The translations under genes and the position numbers were made by a program. Shown here piece after piece: positions 8,430-18,300 of a stretch of 64,000 nt of DNA; within the stretch, counting starts at the first letter, position 1, and every line of letters begins with the position of its first letter. Below the pieces are notes generated by a model. It was not told the DNA's origin, did not search any database, and saw only the letters and a list, made by a program, of their open reading frames with translations. Origin of the DNA: Aromatoleum toluvorans (GTDB lineage: Bacteria; Pseudomonadota; Gammaproteobacteria; Burkholderiales; Rhodocyclaceae); NCBI RefSeq assembly GCF_012910905.1, contig NZ_WTVN01000013.1, positions 42,252 to 106,251 of the forward strand, written 5' to 3'.

Positions 8430-9466
8430 TGCAGCACCTCGTGGTGGATCTCGAAGCGGTCCAGTTCTGCGAACACCTTGGAGATGTCGTCCTCGCTGCC
8501 CTCGAACTCCAGCAGCAACTGGCCGAACGGCAGGTCCTTGATGCTCGATACCTCGCCCTGCAGGATTGTGAAGCGCGCCGGCGTGGCCGCCGCGAGGTGG
8601 CTCAGGATGGGCTGGTAGGTGACGTCGCCGAGATAGGTCAGGCGTACCAGCGTGCCGCGCAGCTTGTCCTTCGCGAAGGCGTGCCCGGGGTCCAGCATCG
8701 CTGCGGTCAGCGGGTCGCTCTGCGCCACCATGCCGCGCGTAACCGCGTGCCGGGGATGCAGAAACACGTCCACCACCTTGCCGCTCTCGACAATGCGGCC
8801 GCCATCGATCACCGCGACGCGGTCGCACAGCGTGCGGATGACCTGCATCTCGTGCGTGATGAGCACGATGGTGAGGCCGAACTGGCGGTTGATGTCGAGC
8901 AGCAGACGCAGGATCGACTGGGTGGTCTCGGGATCGAGTGCCGAGGTGGCCTCGTCGCACAGCAGCAGTTGCGGCCGATTGGCCAGCGCACGCGCAATGC
9001 CCACGCGCTGCTTCTGTCCGCCCGAAAGCTGCGTGGGATACTTGTTCGCATGCTCCGTGAGGCCGACCAGTGCCAGCAGCTCGGCCACGCGCTCGGCGCG
9101 CTGCGCGGCATCGAGACTGCCGGTACATTTCAGCGGCCAGTCGATGTTGCCGGCCACGGTCTTCGCGTTGAGCAGGTTGAAGTGCTGGAAGATCATGCCG
9201 ATGCGCTGGCGCAGGGCATGCAGGCGGCGGCTGTCGAAGCGGGTGATGTCTTCGCCGTCGATCAGCACGCGGCCTGAGGTTGGACGTTCGAGCAGGTTGA
9301 GGCTGCGCAGCAGCGTGCTCTTGCCGGCACCGGAACGACCGATGATGCCGAACACTTCGCCCTTGCCGATTTCCAGGTTGACGTCAGTCAGCGCACTGAC
9401 TTCGCGTCCGTCGACGCGATAGGTCTTGTTGAGTTGTTCGATTCTGATCACGTGAAAAGCCGCCAC
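8426..9466 (-). CDS. metN: Methionine ABC transporter, ATP-binding protein
   Basis: A 346-residue ABC ATPase that powers methionine import. Walker A is GRSGAGKST near residues 43-51, the Q-loop is in IFQHFNLL, the signature is LSGGQKQRVGIARAL, Walker B is LLLCDEATSALD, and the switch histidine is in LITHE. The C-terminal ~90 residues form the NIL regulatory domain (LGDVTYQPILSHLAA, then FGQLLLEFEG), which in MetN binds methionine and gives transinhibition. It is the first gene of metNIQ. Its upstream side borders the foreign-looking insertion, so its original promoter region may have been altered. Confidence 0.95.
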   Translation of the reverse strand: MAAFHVIRIEQLNKTYRVDGREVSALTDVNLEIGKGEVFGIIGRSGAGKSTLLRSLNLLERPTSGRVLIDGEDITRFDSRRLHALRQRIGMIFQHFNLLNAKTVAGNIDWPLKCTGSLDAAQRAERVAELLALVGLTEHANKYPTQLSGGQKQRVGIARALANRPQLLLCDEATSALDPETTQSILRLLLDINRQFGLTIVLITHEMQVIRTLCDRVAVIDGGRIVESGKVVDVFLHPRHAVTRGMVAQSDPLTAAMLDPGHAFAKDKLRGTLVRLTYLGDVTYQPILSHLAAATPARFTILQGEVSSIKDLPFGQLLLEFEGSEDDISKVFAELDRFEIHHEVLQ

Positions 9467-9819
9467 GGCAGCGCCGGGCGCAAAGACCGGCAGTGTACCA
9501 ATCCAGCCGCGGCGGCACCACCGGACCTGGGGCCGCAGGCCGCCACGCCAAGCGACCGGCAGAAATTACTGCACTACGGAACCCGGAGTCGTCAGAAAGC
9601 TGTCGTCCAGGCTCTTCAGGGCTCCGTCCGTGCCCGCCCCTGAGCGGATGTACGTCTCTTCAGCTGCCCGACGACGGTTTACTGAGCGCTGCGGCCACTC
9701 AGCACGACATCCCACGGGCAGTCCATCGGCCGGAGTTGCCGGCCAGCCTACGCCGATTGAGCGGCGGCAGTGCTGCCGACGGCTGCCGCACGGCGCTCGG
9801 CACCGTCGCGATCTACACG
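9467..9819. other. 353-bp gap at the left edge of the insertion
   Basis: No convincing gene is seen on either strand; open frames here are short or are shadows. The interval is the upstream region of metN. It also holds the left copy (9729-9773) of a 45-base inverted repeat whose partner lies at 14246-14290, on the far side of the insertion. Confidence 0.5.
9729..9773 (+). repeat. Left copy of 45-base imperfect inverted repeat flanking the insertion
   Basis: Compared with the reverse complement of 14246-14290, 34 of 45 positions agree, and the last 23 bases (9751-9773, CGCCGATTGAGCGGCGGCAG and the next 3 bases) differ at only one. The pair brackets the insertion genes (9820-14203) in opposite orientation. 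Confidence 0.6.
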
Positions 9820-10398
9820 TTACTCGAAGCGGTGAATGATGCGGCCGTCCGCAAGTTCAGCCCCGTCCGGAGAGTCGTGCATGACGCCCTTGTACCAGAT
9901 GTATTCCGGCGGCCAGTAGCAGTGCTCGGTGGCGAGCTTCAACACGTCCTCGACGCTCGCAGGCAACTCGAGATTCGTATAGCGGAAGAAGACGTAATTC
10001 ATCAGCCCGTCGAACAACCACTCTTGGAGGTCTTCCTTGTAGGTCGGGTCATTCGGGTCGATGTCGTCGTCCCCGTCCGCCTCACGCACGCGCATGTAGA
10101 TATCGTTGGCGCAGAGGGAGAAGGCAAGATCGTCCTCGATGAACCGTCCTGATGGGTCGTGAAAGTCCTGAGCGTCCTTGATGTCGAGAGCGATGACTAC
10201 ACCGAAGTGGAAGGCGTGCTCGGTCGGCGCGAACGCCTTGGCCGACTCGGCGACATGATGCCAGTGGTCGAAGCCGGCCGCCTTGGCAGCTTCGTCCAGT
10301 GCCTTGTTATAAGTGATTCCGCTCGCCTTCTTGAGCTTGCGAGCGCGCTGCTTGAGTTTTTCGACTTCGGCGGCGGTAATGAGGATGGTATGGCGCAT
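9820..10398 (-). CDS. Hypothetical protein with N-terminal helical motif common in mobile-element genes
   Basis: A 192-residue soluble protein of unknown function. The N-terminal ~55 residues (LKKASGITYNKALDEAAKAA, then GFDHWHHV) resemble a short helical motif seen at the start of many plasmid- and phage-borne hypothetical proteins, some labelled glyoxalase-superfamily. The rest is acidic (ADGDDDIDPNDP) and aromatic (WPPEYIWYKG), with no catalytic motif I can name. It is transcribed away from the large ATPase gene, with 262 bases between the two starts, so the two probably have separate promoters. Codon use is less GC-biased than the flanking genes, consistent with transfer. Confidence 0.6.
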   Translation of the reverse strand: MRHTILITAAEVEKLKQRARKLKKASGITYNKALDEAAKAAGFDHWHHVAESAKAFAPTEHAFHFGVVIALDIKDAQDFHDPSGRFIEDDLAFSLCANDIYMRVREADGDDDIDPNDPTYKEDLQEWLFDGLMNYVFFRYTNLELPASVEDVLKLATEHCYWPPEYIWYKGVMHDSPDGAELADGRIIHRFE

Positions 10399-10660
10399 TT
10401 GTGGAACTCCGACCCAATCGCGAACCTTCGGTGCCCACTGCCGAAACCCGCTGGATTAGGGATTTCTCAAATGCGAAACAGGTAATGATCGTCCCGTCCG
10501 GGTGCGCCGAGGTGGGCAGCAGGCTTCGATCCAGCCAACCGGTAGCATAGCAGGGCTAGGCGGCGCTGTGTTGGTGCGGAGCGATCGTTGAGGCTTCTGA
10601 TAGACCACCGTTGTGTTGCCAGATATTATCCGGAAATCATTCTCAAAATATGGAGTCGGG

Positions 10661-13267
10661 ATGATGGAGGGCGTTGAGGAGATCGGCCGGGACGAGTTCG
10701 AGCAATGGTTGGATGATCGCCCGCAGTGGGTCCAAACAGCGGCTTCACGGCTGATTTCCGCTGTGAGGAGACCGACGCCGGAAGAAATCTCAGCGCTCGC
10801 TAGCATTTGCATTGCCGAGGCGACGGGCAGGCCGGACGTCGTCCTTGAACGGATGCCGACAGGCGCCCTCGGGTCGACTGCCGCTGGCCTCACCATGAAG
10901 TTGCTCAAGGTGGATGAGGTTCAGGGGGTAAATGCCATCAAGGCTGGTGCCGCCCTCGAATTCGGAGACTCAAATCTTGTCGTCGTTTACGGGATGAATG
11001 GTGCAGGGAAGTCAGGCTTCTCTCGTTTGATCAAGAGCGTGTGCGGTACTCGCAGCACCCCCGACATTCATCCGAACGTATTTTCGGACGTTGCTGCACC
11101 TGCCTCCGCCGTAATCACTGCCTCGCTCGATGAAGCGGTGTCGGTCTTGCCGTGGTCGGTGGAACAAGGGGCAATCCCAAAGCTACGGAATGTTCAGGTC
11201 TTCGACAGCTTGACTGCGAATAGCTACGTGCAGTCGAAGAGCGAGGCTTCCTATGAGCCTCGCCGAATGCGGTTTCTTTCGACCCTCATCCGCGTTGTTG
11301 ACGAGGTTGCGGCAGAGATTGGTCGTCGAAAGGCAGTGTTGCCGTCTCTTCTTCCTGTGGCGCCACCTGCTCATGTTGGCACCACGGCCGCTGCGTTTCT
11401 GAAATCCGTTCGTCACGCGACAAAGCAACCCGAAGTCGACGCGGCTTGCGCGTGGACGGCTCAAGACGACCAGAGACGGCTTGAGATTGAGACGACACTA
11501 AAACAAGTGGATGTTCCGGCGCGGCAAAAGGTATTGAACGCTGACAAGAGCCGCTTGGTTCTCCTCAAGAACCGTACAACGTCTCTAAAGGACGGACTGT
11601 CACAGCTCAAGGCCGCAGAGCTGGTTGCAGCGAGAATGGATGCGCGAGCGAAGCGAAAGGCGGCTTCCGAGGACGCGGAGAAGGTGTTCGTTAACTCCGC
11701 CTTGGACGGCGTTGGAAAGGATTCGTGGCGGCTCCTGTGGGAGCAGGCACGGGTGTATTCCGAAACATTCGCATATCCCGAGGAGCCATTCCCTGTTGCC
11801 GATGAGCCTGCTCGCTGCGTCCTTTGCCATCAGCAGCTCGATGAGGGGGCAAGAACCCGGATGAAGGACTTCGAGGCGTTTGTGAAGGGTGGCCTTGAAA
11901 CGGTGGCAAAAGAAGCCGAGCAAACGCTGCAGAAGCTGATGGGCGAACTTCCAGCGTTCCCGCCGGCAGAGCAATGGAAGGTTGATGTTGAGTTCCTGCG
12001 AGTAGATCCGCAAGTCGGTGAAGGAGTCCTCAAGGCAATTGCATTGCGACTTGAAGCGATGAATGTCGCTGCTTCTATTGCCGGGGTTCCGCCCGTTGAC
12101 TGGAGTGTCCTTGAGACCGCCATCACCAGGCTCGAAGAACTGATCGCAAAGGAGGAACAGGCGCTCGCCGACCTTCAGAAGGATGGCAAACGTCAGGAGC
12201 TCGAACAGGAATTCAAGGAACTCAAGGCGAGGGCGTGGCTGTCGGAGCAGAAGGCGCTGGTCGAGGGCGAGATCATCCGGCTGAAATCGATGCGAGACCT
12301 CGATGCGGCAGAGAAGCTTGCGAGGACCAATGCTCTAACGCAGAAGAAGAACGACCTAGCGCGGGATGAACTCGCGAATGGCTATCGCGATCGTTTTGCC
12401 GCCGAACTTGAACTACTTGGCGGCAAGCGCATTCCGGTCGTACCCGAACCGATACCCGAGGGCAAAGGCAAGGTCAACTTTCAGTTGACGCTGAAGGGCG
12501 CTAAGCGAAAGGTGCATGCCTCATCTATCCTCAGCGAGGGCGAAGGTCGCATTGTGGCGCTTGCTGCTTTCATTGCGGACATGCTCGGCTCGGGTCACTC
12601 AACGCCATTCGTATTCGACGATCCGGTCTCATCGTTGGATCAGGAGTTCGAAGAGCGGGTGGTTGGTCGTCTTGTCGCGCTTTCGAAGACTCGGCAGGTG
12701 ATCGTTTTCACTCACAGACTATCTCTGCTGGCCCTTCTCGAAGATGCTGTCAAAAAGCATAACGAGTTTGCTGCGGTGCATGGGCAAGAGATCGCAGAGC
12801 CGACGGTCATCTCGGTTCGTAGGCTCGGGAGCGTTGTAGGGGTCACGGAAGACCTCAGTGCTCGAAATAGGAAGCCTGCGCCGGGCTTCAAGGCGCTGAG
12901 GGATCAGCGCCTTCCTATGGTCAAGAAGTTCCATGAAGGCGGTCTGACGGCCGAATACGATTTTGCGATGAAGGCCGCGTGCTCTGACTTCCGCATACTC
13001 GTTGAGCGAAGTATCGAGTACACATTGCTCTGCGACGTTGTTGGCCGTTTCAGACGGTCCGTGAAGACTCTCCTGCTTAGGGACTTGGCGAAGATTCGCG
13101 CCGAGGACTGCGCCTTCCTCGATGAACTGATGACGCGATATTCGCGCTTCGAGCATTCACAGTCGGACGAGATCGCTACAGAGCTGCCAGATCCAGATGA
13201 ACTGAAAAAGGATCTTGAGAATGCGATTGCGTGGTGTGAGGAATTTTCTAAGCGGAAGTCGACGTGA
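10661..13267 (+). CDS. Large SMC/RloC-like ATPase with CxxC zinc-hook-like motif and HEPN-like C-terminus
   Basis: An 868-residue AAA/ABC-type ATPase. Walker A is GMNGAGKS near residues 111-118; a long, partly coiled-coil middle contains CVLC (Cys 386 and 389), the position of a zinc hook in Rad50/RloC-type proteins; the ABC signature SEGEGR is near 624, Walker B FVFDDPVSSLD near 649, and an H-loop VIVFTHRLS follows. Near residue 828 is RYSRFEHSQ, which has the R-x(4-6)-H spacing of HEPN RNases. Such proteins (RloC, PrrC and other OLD-like ATPases) often act in phage defence. I prefer the ATG at 10661, which has GGAG five bases upstream; a GTG at 10613 would add 16 residues. The gene is AT-richer than its surroundings. 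Confidence 0.75.
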   Translation: MMEGVEEIGRDEFEQWLDDRPQWVQTAASRLISAVRRPTPEEISALASICIAEATGRPDVVLERMPTGALGSTAAGLTMKLLKVDEVQGVNAIKAGAALEFGDSNLVVVYGMNGAGKSGFSRLIKSVCGTRSTPDIHPNVFSDVAAPASAVITASLDEAVSVLPWSVEQGAIPKLRNVQVFDSLTANSYVQSKSEASYEPRRMRFLSTLIRVVDEVAAEIGRRKAVLPSLLPVAPPAHVGTTAAAFLKSVRHATKQPEVDAACAWTAQDDQRRLEIETTLKQVDVPARQKVLNADKSRLVLLKNRTTSLKDGLSQLKAAELVAARMDARAKRKAASEDAEKVFVNSALDGVGKDSWRLLWEQARVYSETFAYPEEPFPVADEPARCVLCHQQLDEGARTRMKDFEAFVKGGLETVAKEAEQTLQKLMGELPAFPPAEQWKVDVEFLRVDPQVGEGVLKAIALRLEAMNVAASIAGVPPVDWSVLETAITRLEELIAKEEQALADLQKDGKRQELEQEFKELKARAWLSEQKALVEGEIIRLKSMRDLDAAEKLARTNALTQKKNDLARDELANGYRDRFAAELELLGGKRIPVVPEPIPEGKGKVNFQLTLKGAKRKVHASSILSEGEGRIVALAAFIADMLGSGHSTPFVFDDPVSSLDQEFEERVVGRLVALSKTRQVIVFTHRLSLLALLEDAVKKHNEFAAVHGQEIAEPTVISVRRLGSVVGVTEDLSARNRKPAPGFKALRDQRLPMVKKFHEGGLTAEYDFAMKAACSDFRILVERSIEYTLLCDVVGRFRRSVKTLLLRDLAKIRAEDCAFLDELMTRYSRFEHSQSDEIATELPDPDELKKDLENAIAWCEEFSKRKST

Positions 13268-13393
13268 CTGAAGGGATAAGGACTGCCTTGCGTAACTGAT
13301 GAAAGCGTGATCTATAGACTAACCACAGCTTGCTGCGGACCGGCAAAATGATATGACTTTCCCGTGCGGTGAAGCGTCCCGGCAGGCCCTTCC

Positions 13394-14203
13394 ATGAGCG
13401 AAGAAAAGTTAACCATCGACCTGAACTTTGACAGTTCGCGAGGGCACTTCCTGCGCGCAATTCAGCACCAGTTGGACATTGTGACCTTGCTCTTAGCTGG
13501 CGCTGCCAAGGTTTCCGAGGAAGAATGCGAGCCACAGGGCTTTCATAATTTTAGCCCCGCCCATGGGGCCGCCCTTCCCCACGAGCAGGCTAGATCTAAA
13601 GCCGTAGGTTGGTTAAACACATGCTTTCTACGTGACTCAATTGAAGCGACGGATCAATTTCTGGGGCGATGCTTATCGTTCTGCTTCGCTATTCAAATAG
13701 CAGAAAAAGGTAAGGCAACCACCGCTGATTTAGATGAAATTGTACGGGTTGCCCCACAGCGCCATCACAAATTGCACTTCCCGGCCAAACTTCAGGAGTT
13801 GGAAAAGAAGTACGGGGTCAAACCCAACTTTACTGAGCACGTTCTTTCGCTAAACAAGCTTAGAACTTGTCTTGTACACCGACTGGGCGTCGTATCCAAT
13901 CTGGATGCGAATGATGATGATCAATTAGTCGCCAAATGGATTTCCAGCAAGATGGTCTTGCGAGGCCTTCAAACCGGAACAGAGCTCGTTCTCACAGAGC
14001 CAGGTCAGGGGCTTCAGGAGGAGGCCATGCTCGAAATGCATATAGTTGAGCACGAAAAGGTGTTCCCGGTTGGCTCAAACATCATACTTGAGCCATATGA
14101 CACATACAGCACCATCTTCACCTTATGGCGTTTTGGCCTTGCCTGCTCTGAAGCAGTTGAACGGTTCGTTGTTAGCGCGGGCGTTCCTGTGAGAAAGGCA
14201 TGA
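13394..14203 (+). CDS. HEPN-like hypothetical protein
   Basis: A 269-residue protein that I do not recognise as a named family. Its segment LNKLRTCLVHRLGVV (Arg near 157, His near 162) matches the R-x4-H motif typical of HEPN domains, whose members are often RNases of toxin-antitoxin or defence systems, and the surrounding sequence is helical. The C-terminal ~90 residues look like beta-strand plus helix without a clear motif. It follows the large ATPase gene by 126 bases on the same strand, so the two may be expressed together. Codon usage is clearly AT-richer than the sox and met genes on either side. The HEPN assignment rests on a short motif. Confidence 0.55.
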   Translation: MSEEKLTIDLNFDSSRGHFLRAIQHQLDIVTLLLAGAAKVSEEECEPQGFHNFSPAHGAALPHEQARSKAVGWLNTCFLRDSIEATDQFLGRCLSFCFAIQIAEKGKATTADLDEIVRVAPQRHHKLHFPAKLQELEKKYGVKPNFTEHVLSLNKLRTCLVHRLGVVSNLDANDDDQLVAKWISSKMVLRGLQTGTELVLTEPGQGLQEEAMLEMHIVEHEKVFPVGSNIILEPYDTYSTIFTLWRFGLACSEAVERFVVSAGVPVRKA

Positions 14204-14245
14204 GCGGCTAAACTGATGGGGCAATCGGACGGCAGCAAGCTGTGT

Positions 14246-14290
14246 GCACTGCTGCCGCTCAATCGGCGCCTTCTGACCGACAGCAAGGGC
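14246..14290 (-). repeat. Right copy of 45-base imperfect inverted repeat flanking the insertion
   Basis: The reverse complement of this stretch aligns with 9729-9773 at 34 of 45 positions, with a near-identical 23-base core (14246-14268). It lies just past the HEPN-like gene and before the broken response regulator. Confidence 0.6.
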
Positions 14291-14350
14291 CGACAAGTTT
14301 GCATCGGCTGTCCGGCAGGTGTCAGAGCGGAGCCGTCGCTTGAACGGCGG

Positions 14351-14566
14351 CTACGCCGGACGGGTGACCGGCAGTAGTTGGGCCGGAAAGAGACTCGCGA
14401 AGTTGCTGACCAAGGTCGACGTCCCCGATCGCCGCGAGCCGGCCTGCCTCTTCAGCAGTGCCGGCGACGAGCACTTCGCGTAATTCTCTGCGGCGAAATA
14501 TTCCGCCAGGCAGGTGCGGGTCACAGGGTCGTCGTCGACCACCAGCACCTTCGCATCATCGGGCAT
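14351..14566 (-). pseudogene. Truncated, frameshifted response-regulator receiver domain
   Basis: From an ATG at 14566 with a good ribosome site (GAGGAG), the translation reads MPDDAKVLVVDDDPVTRTCL followed by AEYFAAENYA, a clear response-regulator N-terminus with its acidic DDD pocket. The frame then fails; shifting by one restores LREVLVAGTAEEAGRLAAIG and DVDL, after which similarity stops just where the phospho-acceptor aspartate and the rest of the protein should follow. No output domain is present. The break lies beside the insertion, so arrival of the foreign genes may have destroyed this regulator. Confidence 0.6.
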
Positions 14567-14616
14567 TCCCCGGGACTCCTCTCCGCGATATCCATCCTCA
14601 CGGGGCGGGAACGGCA

Positions 14617-14659
14617 GCGCCGCCGGCGACATCCCGGTCGGATGTCATGCCGGCGGCGC
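14617..14659 (-). terminator. Strong hairpin after soxG
   Basis: An 11-bp perfect outer stem (GCGCCGCCGGC / GCCGGCGGCGC) encloses a further GACAT/ATGTC pairing. It starts 8 bases past the soxG stop and probably ends the glyA-sdaA-soxBDAG transcript, although no U-run follows. Confidence 0.6.
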
Positions 14660-14666
14660 GATCCCG

Positions 14667-15365
14667 TCAGTGCCCCTCCACCGCCACCTCGCGAACTATA
14701 CGACGTTCGGCCGAACCGGCGGGTTCCGCGGGCGCGACGAACACGCCGAACTCCTCGGCGGCGTCGAGGATCCAGCTGTACAGGTAGTCCGCGAAGCTGC
14801 GACGGATCACGAGTTCCCAGCGCTCTTCATCGACGCGGCGGATGACGGCCGAGCCCTTCGCGAACACGCTGGAGATGCCCTTCCCGACCGGGAAGGCGCG
14901 CGGATGCACGTCGTAGGGCGTGCACTTCATCAGCAGCTCGCGCACCTTGGGACCGGTGAGCTCGAGCACGGTCTGGCCACCGCTCGTGTTCATCACCGCG
15001 TAGTGCCCGGAGAGCTCGCGCCGCAGCGCGGCCTCGGCTTCGAACTCGAGGCCGGCCGGTACGACGATCAGCCACTCGTCCGGCGACATCCACTGGATGC
15101 TGACGCCGCGCGACTCGTCGCGGGCGACCGGCCCCAGTGCGAGCGGCAGCGCGAGGCCCAGCACGCGCTCGACGCCGCCGCGGAAGGCTTCGTCCTGGGC
15201 GTTGCCGCGCAGCACGAGGTGGCCGAGGAAAGGTTTCTCGCGGACTACGACGCCGGCGTCACGGGCCGACGACGCGAGTGCGACGTTCACACGCGCCATC
15301 GCCAGCGGCGATTCCGACTTCACCGCGCCGCGCGGGTTCAGATCCATTTGTGCAATCTCAGACAT
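14667..15365 (-). CDS. soxG: Sarcosine oxidase gamma subunit
   Basis: SoxG is the small subunit of heterotetrameric sarcosine oxidase. The 232-residue protein shows the family blocks RGVSIQWMSPDEWLIVVP, TSGGQTVLELTGPKVRELLM and the cysteine-containing KCTPYDVHPRAFP, all related to the GcvT fold. I chose the ATG at 15365 (MSEIAQMDLNP), which overlaps the soxA stop by eight bases; a start five codons upstream is less likely. It is the last gene of the soxBDAG order and is followed by a strong hairpin. Confidence 0.9.
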   Translation of the reverse strand: MSEIAQMDLNPRGAVKSESPLAMARVNVALASSARDAGVVVREKPFLGHLVLRGNAQDEAFRGGVERVLGLALPLALGPVARDESRGVSIQWMSPDEWLIVVPAGLEFEAEAALRRELSGHYAVMNTSGGQTVLELTGPKVRELLMKCTPYDVHPRAFPVGKGISSVFAKGSAVIRRVDEERWELVIRRSFADYLYSWILDAAEEFGVFVAPAEPAGSAERRIVREVAVEGH

Positions 15366-18300
15366 TTTGACGTGCTCCATCGGCGTCGTAGAAGACCGGG
15401 CTCACGACCTCGGCCGCATGCACCCGGCCGTCGGCCATCGGCAGATAAACGGTTTGCCCCATGCGCTTGGCTCCACCCTTGACGACCGCGAGCGCGAACG
15501 AGTGGCCCAGGTTCGGGCTGTAGTAGCTCGACGTGACATGCCCGACCATCGGCATCGGAATCGTGATCTCCTTCTCGAGCACGATCTGCGCGCCCTCGTC
15601 CAGCACCAGCTTCGGGTCGAGCGGTTTCAGGCCGACGAGCTGCTTGCGGTCGTCGCGCTTCGTGTCCGGGCGCGTCAGCGCGCGGCGACCGATCCACGAG
15701 AACGGCTTCTTGTAGCCGACGCACCACTGCATGCCGAGGTCTTCCGGCGTCATCGAGCCGTCGGTTTCCTGGCCGACGATGATGAAGCCCTTCTCCGCGC
15801 GCAGCACGTGCATGGTCTCGGTGCCGTACGGGGTGAGGCTGTACTTCTCGCCCTTCTCGAACAGCGCCTTCCACACGTGCATCGCGTGGTTGGCCTGCAC
15901 GTTGATCTCGTACGAGAGCTCGCCCGTGAAGGAGATGCGGTAGACGCGGGCGGGAACGCCGGCGACCGTGCCTTCGCGCATGTCCATGAACTTGAAGTTG
16001 TCGCGCGACAGGTCGATGTCGTCGGTGAGCTCGGCGAGCAGCTTGCGCGCGTTCGGGCCGTTGATCGCCATCGCCGCCCAGTGGTCGGTCACGGAGTTGA
16101 AGTACACCTCCAGCTCGGGCCACTCGGTCTGGTGCCACAGCTCCATCCAGTCGAGCACTGCCGCGGCGCCGCCGGTGGTGGTCGTCATGTGGAAGTGGTT
16201 GTCGCCGATGCACGCGGTCACGCCGTCGTCCATCACCATGCCGTCGTCCTTGCACATGAGGCCGTAGCGGCATTTGCCCACGTCGAGCTTGGTCCAGGCG
16301 TTGGTGTACAAGCGGTTGAGGAACTCGCGCGCGTCCTTGCCCTGGATCTCGATCTTGCCCAGCGTCGAGGCGTCGAGGATGCCGACCGATTCGCGCACGG
16401 CGCGGCATTCGCGCTGCACGGCCTCGTGCATCGTCTCGTTGCCGCGCGGGAAGTACCACGGGCGCATCCACTGGCCGACTTCCTCGAACTTGGCTCCGTG
16501 CTCGACGTGCCACGCGTGCAGCGCGGTGTAGCGGCGCGGGTCGAAGAACTCGCGGCAGTGGCGACCGGTGATCGCGCCGAAGGTGATCGGCGTGTAGTTC
16601 GGGCGGAACACGGTGGTGCCGGTCTGCGGGATCGTCTGCTTCAGGCAGCGCGCGGCGATCGCCATGCCGTTGATGTTGCCGAGCTTGCCCTGGTCGGTGC
16701 CGAAGCCCATGCCGGTGTAACGCTTGACGTGCTCGATCGACTCGAAGCCTTCGCGGGTCGCGAGCTCGATGCCGGCGGCGGTGACGTCGTTCTGCGGATC
16801 GACGAACTGCTTCGGGGCGCGCATCGCGGGCTTCACGTGCGGCACCTGATACAGCGCCACCGCCCTGCCCTCGCGGACCTTAGCGACCTTGGGCAGCGCG
16901 GGCGCTTCGACCTGGAAGCCGGTGCGCTGCGCCGCTGCAACACCCGCGGCGGCGCCGTCGGCGAGCGCCTCGGCAATCGCGCCCTTGCCCTGCACACCAC
17001 CCACCGGGGTCATGCCCGGCACCTTGCCGGGGACGAAGCCGAGGATGTCGTCACGCCACTCGGGGCGCGCGCCGGTGTGTGCGGCCAGATGCACGACCGG
17101 GCTGTAGCCGCCCGAGCTCGCGATGGTGTCGCAGGACAGCGTCTCGACGCGGCCGGCGACCTTGAAACCGCCGATGTCGATGCGGGCGACCTGCGCGCCG
17201 CTGACGCGCTTCTTGCCGTTCGCCTCGATCACCGCAGAACCGGGGATGATGCGGATGTTGCGCGAACGCGCCTCATTGACGAGGTCGCCGTCCGGATGCT
17301 CGCGCGCATCGACGATCGCGACCACTTCGCGGCCGGCGTCGTGCCAGTCGAGCGCGGCGCGGTAGGCGTGGTCGTTGGAGGTCGACAGCACGAGGCGGCG
17401 GCCCGGGACGACGGCGTAGCGGCGGATGTAGGTCGACACCGCGCCGGCCACCATGTTGCCCGGCACGTCGTTGTGCGAGAACACCAGCGGACGCTCGTGC
17501 GTGCCGGTCGCGAGGATCACTTCGCCGGCGCGCACGCGGTGCATCCGGGCGCGCACCTGGCGGCGGCCGTTGATGCTCGGCGCGAGGTCGGCGAGATGCT
17601 CGGTGCGGCGCTCGTGCAGCGTCACGAAGTTGTGGTCGTGGTATCCGTTCGCGGTGGTGCGCGGCAGCAGCAGCACTTCGGGCATGGTCGCAAGCTCGGC
17701 GAGCACCGAGGCGACCCACGCGGAGGCCGGGCGGCCGTCGATCAGCTCGCGGGAATCGAGGAGCGAACCGCCCATCTCTTCCTGTTCGTCGCACAGGATC
17801 ACGCGCGCACCGCTGCGGCCTGCCGCCAGCGCGGCGGCGAGGCCCGCGGGGCCGGCGCCGATCACCAACACGTCACAGTGACGGTTGATGTGATCGTAGA
17901 TGTCCGGATCCTTCTCCTTCGGCGTGCGGCCGAGGCCGGCGGCCTTGCGGATGTACTTCTCGTACTTCGGCCACATCGACGCGGGCGCCATGAAGGTCTT
18001 GTAGTAGAAGCCCGGGGGCATGAACTTGCCGCCGACGCTGCCGATCACGCCCATCAGGTCCTTGTCGACGTTCGGCCAGCCGTTGGTGCTCGCGGCGACC
18101 AGGCCGCCGTACAGCGCCTGCTGCGTCGCGCGCACGTTCGGCACCTGGGCCGCTTCGCTCGCGCCGAGCTGCACGACCGCATTCGGCTCCTCGGCGCCGG
18201 CGGCGACGATGCCGCGCGGGCGGGAGTATTTGAAGCTGCGATTGACGACATCGACGGCGTTGGCGAGCAGCGCGGATGCGAGCGTGTCGCCGGCGAAGCC

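Noticed and set aside
10613..10660. GTG start 16 codons upstream for the large ATPase
   Set aside because: The ATG at 10661 has GGAG at good spacing; the GTG lacks one. It remains possible.
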